From assembly GCF_000963925.1 (NCBI RefSeq), contig NZ_BAMV01000018.1, positions 124,001-188,000 of the forward strand: DNA of 64,000 nt, in the 5' to 3' direction. How positions within the stretch are numbered: the first letter of the stretch is position 1; the number at the start of each line of letters is the position of its first letter. The notes below the pieces were generated by a model. It ran no database searches and had not been told where the DNA came from. It worked only from the letters and a program-made list of their open reading frames with translations. This stretch comes from Acetobacter cibinongensis (GTDB lineage: Bacteria; Pseudomonadota; Alphaproteobacteria; Acetobacterales; Acetobacteraceae). Made by a program: the position numbers and the translations under genes. Below are positions 17,388-25,754 of this stretch, one piece after another.

Positions 17388-18128
17388 ATGCAACCCTCCA
17401 GCCACGGCGCTGAATCCTCCGTCTCACCTGAAGAAATTGCGCGTTTTGGTGCTCTGGCAGAAAAATGGTGGGACCCCTCCGGCCCCATGCGCCCCCTGCA
17501 CGCCATGAACGCATTGCGCATTGACTGGGCCTGTCGGCATCTGCCCCTTCAGGGGCAGCACAGCAGACGCGTGAGAGTGCTGGATATTGGGTGTGGAGCA
17601 GGCCTTGCAAGCGAGGCCCTGGCAAAAGCAGGACATGATGTACTGGGGCTGGATGCATCACCCAACGGTATTCAGGCCGGGCGTGCACACTTGGAAAACA
17701 ACCCGCTACCCGATGGCTCCGGCCCGCTTGCCTACCGTGTCGGCAGTGCTGAAGAACTGGTAACGGAGCAGCGTAAGTTTGATGCCGTGATTGCTCTGGA
17801 AATTATCGAGCATGTCACTGATCCTGAACAATTTATGGCCATGCTGTCTGATCTGGTAGAGCCAGGCGGCGTTGTGATCGTTTCCACCATGAACCGTACC
17901 CTGAAATCCCTTGCCGTTGGCAAGATCGGGGCCGAATATTTGCTGCGTCTTCTGCCCGTTGGCACACACACGTGGCGCAAATTCATCACCCCGGCAGAAC
18001 TCGGGCGCTACGCCCGCCATGCCAACCTGTCCATACAGGCCATTGCTGGCATGGTGCCATCCTTATCAGGCTGGAAAGAAAGCCGGAATCTGGATGTCAA
18101 CTATATTGCCGCATTCCGGAAACTCTGA
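17388..18128 (+). CDS. ubiG: Ubiquinone biosynthesis O-methyltransferase UbiG
   Basis: 246-residue SAM methyltransferase that carries out both O-methylations in ubiquinone synthesis. The N-terminal segment EIARFGALAEKWWDPSGPMRPLHAMN is characteristic of UbiG; SAM motif I is VLDIGCGAGLASEALAKAGH and the later IALEIIEHVTDPEQF matches family motifs. The ATG at 17388 has AAGGAA upstream; the GTG at 17367 would lie before that site. It is divergent from lysC, and its stop is 2 bases from the end of the convergent lactonase gene. Confidence 0.94.
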   Translation: MQPSSHGAESSVSPEEIARFGALAEKWWDPSGPMRPLHAMNALRIDWACRHLPLQGQHSRRVRVLDIGCGAGLASEALAKAGHDVLGLDASPNGIQAGRAHLENNPLPDGSGPLAYRVGSAEELVTEQRKFDAVIALEIIEHVTDPEQFMAMLSDLVEPGGVVIVSTMNRTLKSLAVGKIGAEYLLRLLPVGTHTWRKFITPAELGRYARHANLSIQAIAGMVPSLSGWKESRNLDVNYIAAFRKL

Positions 18129-18130
18129 GT

Positions 18131-19393
18131 TCAGGCAGCAGGAAGGGTCAGAAATTCAAAACAGGTGGGGCTACCAATTGGTGTAAAGTCCCATGTAAAA
18201 CTGATTTTTCCTGTTGTTTTATCCACACGGAAAGACGTGATGGAATCGCTCCTCTGGTTTGCAACATACAAATAGCTGCCAGACGGATCGAACATGAGAG
18301 CGCGCCCGTAATCAGCGTGAGTCCAGATCTCGTCCACCAAAGTCAGGCTGCCATCCTGGGCAACCTGAAAAACAGCAAGAGAATCCCCCAAGCGGTTTGA
18401 TACGTAAAGAAAATGCTCGTCAGGAGAGAGGAGAATGCCTGCGGCAAGCGTACTCCCATGAAAATGGGCTGTCAGGCTGCTGACACTCTGCTGGGGTGAA
18501 ATTTTGCCTGTTTTGGGGTCAAAATCCGCCACTACCACTTTTGAGTCCTGCTCGCACAGCAGATAGAGCTTTTTGCCGTCCGCCCCGAATTCGAAATGCC
18601 GTGGAGCTGACCCCGGAGTCATGGGCGTAAACGGAACAGCCGCTGGCGTCAGCTTTCCCGTATTGCTGTTGATGTTCCAGACATAAACCCGGTCTAGCCC
18701 AGCATCCATCACCAGCACATATTTTCCGCTCGGGTCACTTTTGACCATATGAGGGTGAGCTGAGGAGTGGTCACTGATCGCAAAATTTCCGGGCGGGTTA
18801 TCTGCCGCACGATCTGGCATTCTTGGGCCACTATTATGAACAAGCTCTGTCATGCGCCCCAGGGAACCATCTGCCAGAACGTGCAGAACCCCCACCGTCC
18901 CGCCGGTATAGTTTGCCACAAACACGTAGCGCCCGGAAGGATGCACACTCAAATGCGCAGGATTGGCCCCGCCTGACGCAACAGTATTGAGCTTTGTTAG
19001 CGCACCTGTTGAGTGATTGATTGAAAATGCCGTCACAGAGCCACTGTGTGTTGCATCAAAATCATCAATTTCACTCACCGCATATAAAAAACGGCGGTCA
19101 GGGGAAAGAACAATGTAAGAAGGGCTGGCGATATCCGTAAACGTCATCAGGCTGGTGAGGCCGCCTGTTTTACGGTCCATCTCAAAAACCGTAATGCCGT
19201 CTCCATTCCCGCCAGGTGGGCCATGTTTTGTGTAGCCGCCCACATAGCAGAATGTACGCTCTTTAGGCTGTCCTTCACTTTGGGTCGGTGCTTTGGCTGT
19301 ATCATCGGCAGCACTGGCAGCATTGGTTGTCACAACCAATGCACCGGCCATGCCCCCCAACCCAAACAGACGGCGAGAAAGAGAGTGCGTCAT
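18131..19393 (-). CDS. Exported seven-bladed beta-propeller lactonase family protein
   Basis: 420 residues. It belongs to the 6-phosphogluconolactonase (YbhE-like) propeller family, shown by repeated blade motifs such as ASPSYIVLSPDRRFLYAVSE, NPAHLSVHPSGRYVFVANYT and ALMFDPSGSYLYVANQRSD. The N-terminus has a twin-arginine-like signal (SRRLFGLGGMAGALVVTTNA, ending ASA), so it is probably exported folded to the periplasm. A periplasmic sugar lactonase would fit an organism that oxidises aldoses outside the cytoplasm, but the substrate is inferred. The ATG at 19393 was chosen to give this signal; one at 19450 would overlap the upstream gene. Confidence 0.82.
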   Translation of the reverse strand: MTHSLSRRLFGLGGMAGALVVTTNAASAADDTAKAPTQSEGQPKERTFCYVGGYTKHGPPGGNGDGITVFEMDRKTGGLTSLMTFTDIASPSYIVLSPDRRFLYAVSEIDDFDATHSGSVTAFSINHSTGALTKLNTVASGGANPAHLSVHPSGRYVFVANYTGGTVGVLHVLADGSLGRMTELVHNSGPRMPDRAADNPPGNFAISDHSSAHPHMVKSDPSGKYVLVMDAGLDRVYVWNINSNTGKLTPAAVPFTPMTPGSAPRHFEFGADGKKLYLLCEQDSKVVVADFDPKTGKISPQQSVSSLTAHFHGSTLAAGILLSPDEHFLYVSNRLGDSLAVFQVAQDGSLTLVDEIWTHADYGRALMFDPSGSYLYVANQRSDSITSFRVDKTTGKISFTWDFTPIGSPTCFEFLTLPAA

Positions 19394-19431
19394 ACAGGAA
19401 ACTGCCTTGTTCTTCTTGGTTCCAGATTTGC

Positions 19432-19923
19432 CTAGTGCGGCATTTTGCATACAGGACCCAGCGTTCCGTTATACCGTGTCCATGTCTGGGTTTCCCCAAA
19501 CAGTGGCAGGCCAATATACCCGCGCAGCTTCAGCACATCCTGCCGTGGTGACCAGATCTGCGCCTGATAAATATGCCCTGTATCAGGATCGAGGATTTTA
19601 CCATTCCATCGACCAGCATCGTCGGAGGAAGCCTTAAAATCCGTCAACATCAGCAGGTTGCACATTGTGTCACCCGCTTTGTCATGCGGCACGTTTGTGC
19701 CATCGTACTGTAAGCCGACCAGATGGCCACAGACCGTGTCACCGCAGCGATCAATTTTGAACACGCCGTCATGGCCCTGGCTCAGCCAGTATCCCATAAA
19801 CGCAGCTTCCGGGTGTGTTTCTGCATGAGCTGCACCGGGAAACAGAACCGTATAACACCCCAGAAACAGGCACAGAAATGCTGCAAGACGCTTTATGTTT
19901 CTGCTCACTCTGGCCTTCTCCAT
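19432..19923 (-). CDS. DUF2147 family exported protein
   Basis: 163 residues. A signal peptide (RLAAFLCLFLGCYTVLFPGA, cleavage near AHA) precedes a DUF2147 domain: GYWLSQGHDGVFKIDRCGD, DGTNVPHDKAGDTMC, then WNGKILDPDTGHIYQAQI and LKLRGYIGLPLFGETQTWTR. DUF2147 proteins are periplasmic beta proteins of unknown function, common in proteobacteria. The gene precedes the lactonase gene on the same strand by 38 bases, so the two exported proteins may be co-expressed. Confidence 0.85.
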   Translation of the reverse strand: MEKARVSRNIKRLAAFLCLFLGCYTVLFPGAAHAETHPEAAFMGYWLSQGHDGVFKIDRCGDTVCGHLVGLQYDGTNVPHDKAGDTMCNLLMLTDFKASSDDAGRWNGKILDPDTGHIYQAQIWSPRQDVLKLRGYIGLPLFGETQTWTRYNGTLGPVCKMPH

Positions 19924-19973
19924 TGTCTATTTCTGCCGAAGGAGCCTCTCCGCCAAGCAGATCCTCATAATTG

Positions 19974-20441
19974 TCAGCTGTCTGCACGCCTTACCCACGG
20001 CAGGGCAAGCACATTTACTCCCTCTTCGCGCAGCATATCCTGCTCGTGCTCTGTAGCACTGCCATAAATACCACGCTCTGGCGCTTCTCCATGATGGATA
20101 CGTAAAGCTTCCCGCGCAAACTGGTCTTTCATATTTTCGCAGTTTTGCTCTACCGCCTGCCGCATCTTCTGCAACGCGACCACTGCCTGGTCAGATATGC
20201 CTTTACCCAGATCAGGCATCTGCCCTCCCGGCTCCGGCGGAGGAGCTGGTCGCTCAGCCTGTGGTGCCACCACCCCGCTTTTGGCAATAGCAGGCGCCAT
20301 TAGCGCCTGTTGTACCTCTGCATCCCCACACTCTGGACAAGCCAGCAGGCCTTTCTGTTGCAACATGGCAAATGTTGCACTGTCCTTATACCAGCCTTCA
20401 AACTGATGGTCATGCTGACACCGCAAACGGTAGCAGATCAT
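19974..20441 (-). CDS. DUF1178 family protein
   Basis: 155 residues. The N-terminal zinc-ribbon-like segment (MICYRLRCQHDHQFEGWYKD, then CPECGDAEVQQALMAP) marks DUF1178. The C-terminal part is helical (VVALQKMRQAVEQNCENMKD, AREALRIHHGEAPERGIYG). Function is unknown. In other alphaproteobacteria it sits next to grxC and a carbon-nitrogen hydrolase gene; here the hydrolase gene is not present between them. It is 25 bases downstream of grxC on the same strand. Confidence 0.87.
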   Translation of the reverse strand: MICYRLRCQHDHQFEGWYKDSATFAMLQQKGLLACPECGDAEVQQALMAPAIAKSGVVAPQAERPAPPPEPGGQMPDLGKGISDQAVVALQKMRQAVEQNCENMKDQFAREALRIHHGEAPERGIYGSATEHEQDMLREEGVNVLALPWVRRADS

Positions 20442-20466
20442 GGCACGTTATTTCCCTGCGTTTAAC

Positions 20467-20727
20467 CTAGGCGAGCCCTAACGCAGCGTCCAGCTTGCCC
20501 TGCCGCTCAAGCGCCATCAGGTTATCGCACCCACCAAGGCACTCCCCGTCCACAAAAGTCTGCGGCACAGTGGTTCCACCGCCTGAACGCTCGTAAGCCT
20601 GCTGGCGCTCAGCTGTGCCGCGGGGCGCATTGATTTCCTTGAAATCAACATTCTTGCTCCGCAAAAGCTGCACAGCCCGCACGCAAAAGGGGCAACCGGG
20701 CTGGGTATAAATTTCGATGGATGGCAT
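20467..20727 (-). CDS. grxC: Glutaredoxin 3
   Basis: 86 residues. A cytoplasmic dithiol glutaredoxin that reduces disulfides using glutathione. The redox motif is CPFC in IYTQPGCPFCVRAVQLL, the cis-Pro region is TTVPQTFVDG and the C-terminal GGCDNLMAL loop binds glutathione. The ATG at 20727 follows AGGGGAAATTCC; a start at 20763 would add 12 untypical residues. It is followed by DUF1178 and preceded by comF on the same strand. Confidence 0.95.
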   Translation of the reverse strand: MPSIEIYTQPGCPFCVRAVQLLRSKNVDFKEINAPRGTAERQQAYERSGGGTTVPQTFVDGECLGGCDNLMALERQGKLDAALGLA

Positions 20728-20792
20728 GGAATTTCCCCTCTTTCCTGAATGATCCGGCACCAAAGAGTGGTCCGTGATGCCTGAAATACATG

Positions 20793-21602
20793 TCAGGCGG
20801 TTTCCGCTATTGGAGAATCAAGGTCAATCTCTTTTTGCATGGGCACTAAGGCCGCCACAAGCAGACAAACCGAAGCCGCTCCGTTCTCCAGCAACGCCTG
20901 AGCACTTACGGATGCGGTGGCACCGGTCGTCAAAAGATCATCCACCAACACGATATGCCGCCCTGCTACGCGGCGCAGCATATGTGGCCTGACCTGTATC
21001 GCCTCCTTCATTTCCTCATATCTCTCTCGACGGGAAAATCCGGAAAGACGCGTGGTAGCCCGTGTGCGCTCCAACATATCAGGGACATAGTGTGCCGCGC
21101 TTTTACGTGCAATAACCTGCGCCAAGAGAGCCGCCTGATTGTATCTACGCTGCCGCAACCGGCGTTTATGCGCAGGTACCGGAGTAATAATACTCTCCAA
21201 GTGAATAAGACCATGCCCAGCGCGGGCCATATGCTCTCCCAAAAAAGAGGCGTTCTCCTGTCGGTCTGCATATTTTAACTGAAGGATAAGCTCTCTGATT
21301 GCTTTGTCATAAACAAACGCCGCACGAGCTTGAGACCACATGAGTGGATGCCGCTCACACACTGCACATGCCCCCTGACTATTCAGATAAGCCGCAGAAG
21401 GTTGTGGCGTGCCGCATTTTTTGCAAAATGGCGCACTAACAGGCGTCACACGCACAAAACAGTCTGAGCAGATAAGGCCTGCCTTGTGCGTTTCTGCACC
21501 GCATAACAGGCAGGACGGAGGGTATAACGCGTCAAGCACCACCCCCCAGCCCTGTTTAAACAACCGCCCTAAAACCCAGCTCTGCCCGCCTTGCCCCACC
21601 AT
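20793..21602 (-). CDS. comF: ComF family phosphoribosyltransferase-like protein
   Basis: 269 residues. The N-terminal half has zinc-binding cysteine pairs (PSCLLCGAE, CSDC, CKKCG, CAVCERHP). The C-terminal half is a PRTase fold with the PRPP loop HIVLVDDLLTTGATAS. ComF proteins take part in DNA uptake in competent bacteria; in alphaproteobacteria the role is unsettled. The ATG at 21602 follows AAGGG; a TTG at 21623 would overlap that site. It is divergent from the methyltransferase gene, with 50 bases between the starts. Confidence 0.88.
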   Translation of the reverse strand: MVGQGGQSWVLGRLFKQGWGVVLDALYPPSCLLCGAETHKAGLICSDCFVRVTPVSAPFCKKCGTPQPSAAYLNSQGACAVCERHPLMWSQARAAFVYDKAIRELILQLKYADRQENASFLGEHMARAGHGLIHLESIITPVPAHKRRLRQRRYNQAALLAQVIARKSAAHYVPDMLERTRATTRLSGFSRRERYEEMKEAIQVRPHMLRRVAGRHIVLVDDLLTTGATASVSAQALLENGAASVCLLVAALVPMQKEIDLDSPIAETA

Positions 21603-21652
21603 TACATTATAGACCCTTGGCAAACAGGCGAGAGAAGCGCAGGTTTGAAAGC

Positions 21653-22528
21653 ATGGACGCTCCCATTATCTTTGACCGTGCAGCGGTCCGCCAGCATCGC
21701 AATCGTGCAGCATACACGCAACACAAAGTTGCCCCTATTTTTGAGGCGGCAGCAGACATCCTGATGGAACGTCTGGCTGACGTTACCCGCACATTTGACA
21801 CGGCTTTGGATATTGGCGGCAGGGGCTTTGTGGCCCCTCGCCTGCTCGATCGTGGGATTGATGTCGTACAATGTGAAAGCGCCTTTAGCCTTGCGCGCAA
21901 AACGCATTTTTTCAACATAGAAACGGTTTGCGCTGATGAGGAGTTTCTACCTTTTGCGCCTCATAGCTTCGATCTGGTTGTCGCAAACCTCTCACTGCAC
22001 TGGGTGAATGACCTGCCGGGCACTTTTGCGCAGATACGCCAAATTCTAAAGCCAGATGGTCTTTTTCTGGCAGCACTGCCTATCCTGCCAACGCTCAGAA
22101 CCCTGAAGCAGGCTCTGGAGATGGCTGAACTGGCGTTATCAGACGGCCTCTCTCCCCGGGTCTCACCCCTTCCTACACTGCCTAGCTGTGCGGGTCTGCT
22201 TCAACGCGCAGGGTTTGCGCTGCCAGTAGTGGATGCTGAGGTTTTACCCCTCCGCTACACCTCTCTGGCAGGACTGTTACAGGACCTACGCGCAGCGGGT
22301 GAGACAAATGCGCTGGCCCTGCGCAGCCATACACCACCCCCGCGTATGTTGTTCCCGGCGGCCGGGGCGGAAATACGCACGGCATCAGATGGGTCTTTTA
22401 CCATGCCATTACAAATGGCGATCCTGACAGCATGGGCACCTGATAAGACCCAGCCTCAGCCGCTCCAACCCGGTGCCTTTACGCAGTCTTTAGCGTCCAC
22501 TCTTACAAACCTGCCTGATCCAGAATGA
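21653..22528 (+). CDS. SAM-dependent methyltransferase, NDUFAF5/BioC-like
   Basis: 291 residues. The N-terminus (IIFDRAAVRQHRNRAAY) is typical of alphaproteobacterial relatives of mitochondrial NDUFAF5. A Rossmann methyltransferase domain follows: TALDIGGRGFVAPRLLDRGI as SAM motif I, then SFDLVVANLSLHWVNDLPGT and PDGLFLAALPI. NDUFAF5 acts in complex I assembly; whether this protein does is inference. It is not the BioC of this organism, since a BioC domain is fused to BioD elsewhere in the window. The ATG at 21653 was chosen over a TTG at 21617. It is divergent from comF. Confidence 0.8.
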   Translation: MDAPIIFDRAAVRQHRNRAAYTQHKVAPIFEAAADILMERLADVTRTFDTALDIGGRGFVAPRLLDRGIDVVQCESAFSLARKTHFFNIETVCADEEFLPFAPHSFDLVVANLSLHWVNDLPGTFAQIRQILKPDGLFLAALPILPTLRTLKQALEMAELALSDGLSPRVSPLPTLPSCAGLLQRAGFALPVVDAEVLPLRYTSLAGLLQDLRAAGETNALALRSHTPPPRMLFPAAGAEIRTASDGSFTMPLQMAILTAWAPDKTQPQPLQPGAFTQSLASTLTNLPDPE

Positions 22529-22537
22529 GAGAGCGGA

Positions 22538-23554
22538 CTAACCGCCCGTAACACTCATATGCCGTGCTGGCCCTTCGACACGTCCGGAAACATCCCCCAG
22601 CAGGAAAGAATGACCTGTGGGCTTCCGCGCAATAGCATCCTGTATGCCTGCCAATATCGCCTGATCGTCTCCACCAGCACGCATAATTTCACGCAGGTCA
22701 ATTCCGTCTTCCTGTCCCAGGCACGTATATAAACGCCCCGTGCACGACAGCCGGACCCTGTTGCAGCTATCGCAGAAATTATGGCTCATTGGCGTAATGA
22801 AGCCTATTCTCTGCCCCGTTTCCTCCACCCGCATATATCGCGCCGGACCGCCTGTACGGTCTGGCAAGGGCGTCAATGTCCAACGCTGCATCAGGTCTTT
22901 TTTGACTTTGGACAAAGGCAGATAGGTTGCCGTCCGATCTTCCCCGGTATCGCCCATAGGCATGGTTTCAATCAGGCAGAGGTCAACGCCCGCCTCTCCG
23001 CACCATGCCAGCATGGAATCGAATTCATCGTCATTAACACCGGCCATGGCAACAGCATTCACGCGCACCGCCATTCCAGCCTTACGTGCCGCGTAAATTC
23101 CATCCAGGGTAGCGGCCAGCTTTCCACGCCGCGTAATCTGAGCGAACCGCTCCGGGTTTAACGTATCGAGGCTCACATTCACCCTACGAACCCCCGCGTT
23201 AAACAGAGTTTCCGCATAATGTGACAGGCGGCTACCATTTGTCGTCAGGGTCAATTCATCCAATGCACCCATCTGCTCAGGGCGATGAAGCCAGGATCCC
23301 AGTGCCTCAAAGAATGGGCCTATATCCCGCCGCACCAGAGGCTCACCGCCCGTAATCCGCAGGCGACGCACGCCCTGTTTTACAAACACCTGGCACAGGC
23401 GCAGCAATTCCTCGAACGAAAGCACGTCCTCACGTGGCAGAAATTGCATACTTTCTGCCATGCAGTAAACGCAGCGCATATCGCACCGGTCCGTGACAGA
23501 AACACGCAAATAGGAAATATGCCGACCCGTGGGGTCAATTAAAGAGGACAACAT
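22538..23554 (-). CDS. moaA: GTP 3',8-cyclase (molybdenum cofactor synthesis)
   Basis: 338-residue radical SAM enzyme that, with MoaC, turns GTP into cyclic pyranopterin monophosphate. The N-terminal cluster motif is CDMRCVYC (VSVTDRCDMRCVYCMAE), the C-terminal cluster has CDSCNRVRLSCTG, and the protein ends in Gly-Gly (MSVTGG), needed in characterised MoaA. The ATG at 23554 gives MLSSLIDPTGRHISYLRVS, matching relatives; an upstream in-frame start would add 30 unrelated residues. It stands alone, 163 bases from galU; moeA and moaDE lie elsewhere in this window. Confidence 0.95.
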   Translation of the reverse strand: MLSSLIDPTGRHISYLRVSVTDRCDMRCVYCMAESMQFLPREDVLSFEELLRLCQVFVKQGVRRLRITGGEPLVRRDIGPFFEALGSWLHRPEQMGALDELTLTTNGSRLSHYAETLFNAGVRRVNVSLDTLNPERFAQITRRGKLAATLDGIYAARKAGMAVRVNAVAMAGVNDDEFDSMLAWCGEAGVDLCLIETMPMGDTGEDRTATYLPLSKVKKDLMQRWTLTPLPDRTGGPARYMRVEETGQRIGFITPMSHNFCDSCNRVRLSCTGRLYTCLGQEDGIDLREIMRAGGDDQAILAGIQDAIARKPTGHSFLLGDVSGRVEGPARHMSVTGG

Positions 23555-23625
23555 AGGTCCACTATATAGCAAAACGTTAGCATCGTGTCGAAATTCTACC
23601 ACACAGATTAAAGAGGCCTGCCAAA

Positions 23626-23661
23626 CAAAAACAGCCAATGGCAAGAACCACTGGCTGTTTT
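23626..23661 (-). terminator. Rho-independent terminator of galU
   Basis: On the minus strand AAAACAGCCA and TGGCTGTTTTT form an inverted repeat around a short loop, with the inner stem continuing through one mismatch. The T-run ends it. It lies about 57 bases past the galU stop. Confidence 0.82.
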
Positions 23662-23717
23662 GACAAGCTTTTTGTGCAGATGGGGCCTGACTATAACCCC
23701 ACTACCGTCAAGCAGGC

Positions 23718-24602
23718 TTAAAGTTTTGAGGCATACTCTTTGAGGAAGCTTTTGACTTCATCTGCCAGGTCCGGGCGCTCAAGAGAGAACGCAACCTGCG
23801 CTTCAAGGAAGCCAACCTTATTACCGCAGTCAAAACGGCGGCCCTCATAACGCAGCCCGTGGAAAGGTACATGCCCGATGGTTTTGGCCATGGCGTCCGT
23901 CAACTGAACTTCACCACCAGCGCCTTTTTCAAGCTTCGCAAGGTGCGGCATAACATCAGGTGTCAGGATATAACGGCCAATGATGGACAGGTTGGACGGA
24001 GCCTCTTCTGGCTTCGGCTTTTCAACAAGGCCCTTGACCTCAACAAGCTTGCCGTCATCTGCGCCAGTTTTCAGAATACCGTAACGGTTGGTGTGCTCGC
24101 GCGGCACTTCCGTAACAGCAACAACGCTCCCGCCAGTCTGATAGTAGGCATCAGCCAACTGCTTCAGGCAGCCTGTTTTCCCCTGCACAATGTCATCTGG
24201 CAACAAGATGGCAAACGGATCATTGCCAATAAAGCTACGCGCACACCAGATAGCATGACCCAGCCCCAGCGGTTCCTGCTGACGCACTGCAACCAGAGAC
24301 CCAGCTTCAATGGAGCTTGGCTCCAGCGCAGCAAGGGCGTCCACCTTGTTCCGCTCACGCAAGGTTGCTTCAAGTTCATAAGCAATATCGAAATAGTCAA
24401 TCAGGGAGTCTTTGCCGCGACCCGTGATAAGGCAGAATTCTTCGATGCCGGCTTCCCGTGCCTCATCAATCGCGTACTGGATGAGCGGACGGTCAACAAC
24501 CGTCAGCATTTCCTTGGGCATAGCTTTTGTGGCAGGCAGAAAACGCGTACCCAGCCCCGCTACTGGCAGGACCGCTTTACGTAAAGGCTTGGGCTTGGAC
24601 AC
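23718..24602 (-). CDS. galU: UTP-glucose-1-phosphate uridylyltransferase
   Basis: 294 residues. It makes UDP-glucose from UTP and glucose-1-phosphate for exopolysaccharide, cellulose, LPS and glycogen-related synthesis. The nucleotidyltransferase signature GLGTRFLPATKAMPKEMLTV is at the N-terminus, followed by GLGHAIWCAR, LPDDIV and VKGLVEKPKPEEAPSN. Length and motifs are typical. About 295 bases lie between its start and tRNA-Leu; this stretch holds no gene I can support and contains the tRNA terminator and, presumably, the galU promoter. It ends in a clear terminator. Confidence 0.96.
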   Translation of the reverse strand: MSKPKPLRKAVLPVAGLGTRFLPATKAMPKEMLTVVDRPLIQYAIDEAREAGIEEFCLITGRGKDSLIDYFDIAYELEATLRERNKVDALAALEPSSIEAGSLVAVRQQEPLGLGHAIWCARSFIGNDPFAILLPDDIVQGKTGCLKQLADAYYQTGGSVVAVTEVPREHTNRYGILKTGADDGKLVEVKGLVEKPKPEEAPSNLSIIGRYILTPDVMPHLAKLEKGAGGEVQLTDAMAKTIGHVPFHGLRYEGRRFDCGNKVGFLEAQVAFSLERPDLADEVKSFLKEYASKL

Positions 24603-24839
24603 GAATACAACACCTTTAATAAAAATTTCAGTTTCAACACATTGCGCACCAGCCAGCTAATATCAGCCAGCTTGTTTCGTCAAATCGAGAGCATCTGCTG
24701 CGCACCATTGCCTTTAAACCACAAGACAATAGGCCACACCAAAGCAGTCGGGAACGCTAGCGCAAATCACGAAGATTTTAAACAGCAGAACAACGGCCTG
24801 AATATGGCAGTTAGATGATTTTTAAATTGAAGGATTTAC

Positions 24840-24896
24840 CAAAAATTCAGCTCCAAGAAGAATTCGTACTATAACAAATTTTTCTTGGAGCTGAAT
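24840..24896 (-). terminator. Long-stem terminator of tRNA-Leu
   Basis: ATTCAGCTCCAAGAA (24845-24859) and TTCTTGGAGCTGAAT (24882-24896) are perfect 15-base inverted repeats separated by 22 AT-rich bases. On the minus strand the hairpin starts one base after the tRNA 3' end and is followed by TTTTT. Confidence 0.85.
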
Positions 24897-24897
24897 A

Positions 24898-24984
24898 TGG
24901 TGCGGCCGAGAAGACTCGAACTTCCACGGGGTATTCCCCCACAAGCACCTCAAGCTTGCGCGTCTACCATTCCGCCACGGCCGC
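24898..24984 (-). tRNA. tRNA-Leu (GAG)
   Basis: 87 nt including encoded CCA. Acceptor stem GCGGCCG/CGGCCGC, anticodon stem CAAGC/GCTTG with loop TTGAGGT (anticodon GAG), a long variable arm (TGGGGGAATACCCC) and T loop GTTCGAGTC identify a class II leucine tRNA. Confidence 0.95.
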
Positions 24985-25058
24985 CCGTGACAACCAGTAT
25001 CAAAAAGTGCGATACCGTTTGGTGAGAAGCCCTATAACCGAACCATCATCAGGCGGCA

Positions 25059-25754
25059 ATGACCAACGCGCATTTTTTATGGGAAATCAGTAAAAAACCT
25101 GTTCCCTACCCCTTTGCCTTCGCCAGAATGCAGGAAATTTCCCAAAAAATTCGTCAAGCTGAAGCGGTGGAGCGTGTTTGGCTACTGGAGCATCCGCCCC
25201 TTTATACAGCGGGCACTTCCGCCAAAGCTGAGGATTTATTCAATCCGCACCACTACCCTACCTATGATGCCGGGCGCGGCGGGCAGTGGACCTATCACGG
25301 CCCAGGCCAGAGAATCGCTTATGTCATGCTGGATCTACATAAGCCACACGGACTAATTCCCGCGCGAGATCTACGCGCTTACGTACACGGACTGGAAAGC
25401 TGGGTTATCCGCACCCTAGCCGCCTTCGGGTTAAAAGGGGAATGCCGTGAAGGGCGCGTGGGAGTCTGGGTTATCGACCCGAAAACCGGTCAGGAAGAAA
25501 AAATTGCGGCTATCGGGGTTCGTGTTTCACGCTGGGTGAGTTGGCACGGCATTTCCATCAACCTTCGGCCCAACATGGGTGACTTTGAAGGCATCGTGCC
25601 CTGCGGCATTCGGGACTATGGCGTCACCAGTTTTGAAAAGCTGGGGCTCACAGTGTTTCAGGACCAGTTAGATGCAGCGTTGGCAGAAAACTGGCAGGCT
25701 GTGTTTGGTAGCCTGCCGTCAAATTTTACTGAAGTGGAAGTGGAAGCCGAATAA
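25059..25754 (+). CDS. lipB: Lipoyl(octanoyl) transferase
   Basis: 231 residues. It transfers octanoate from acyl-ACP to lipoyl domains of 2-oxoacid dehydrogenases and the glycine cleavage H protein; LipA then inserts sulfur. Diagnostic motifs are LLEHPPLYTAGTSAKAEDL, GRGGQWTYHGPGQRIAYVML (with the RGG..T.HGPGQ core) and IAAIGVRVSRWVSWHGIS with the Lys/Cys region near GIVPCGIRDYGVTS; Cys in PCGI is the acyl-thioester nucleophile of the family. It overlaps the end of the convergent lipoprotein gene by 29 bases. Confidence 0.95.
   Translation: MTNAHFLWEISKKPVPYPFAFARMQEISQKIRQAEAVERVWLLEHPPLYTAGTSAKAEDLFNPHHYPTYDAGRGGQWTYHGPGQRIAYVMLDLHKPHGLIPARDLRAYVHGLESWVIRTLAAFGLKGECREGRVGVWVIDPKTGQEEKIAAIGVRVSRWVSWHGISINLRPNMGDFEGIVPCGIRDYGVTSFEKLGLTVFQDQLDAALAENWQAVFGSLPSNFTEVEVEAE

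Noticed and set aside
24898-25058. Integration site at tRNA-Leu
   Set aside because: No integrase, no direct repeat of the tRNA 3' end and only housekeeping genes nearby.
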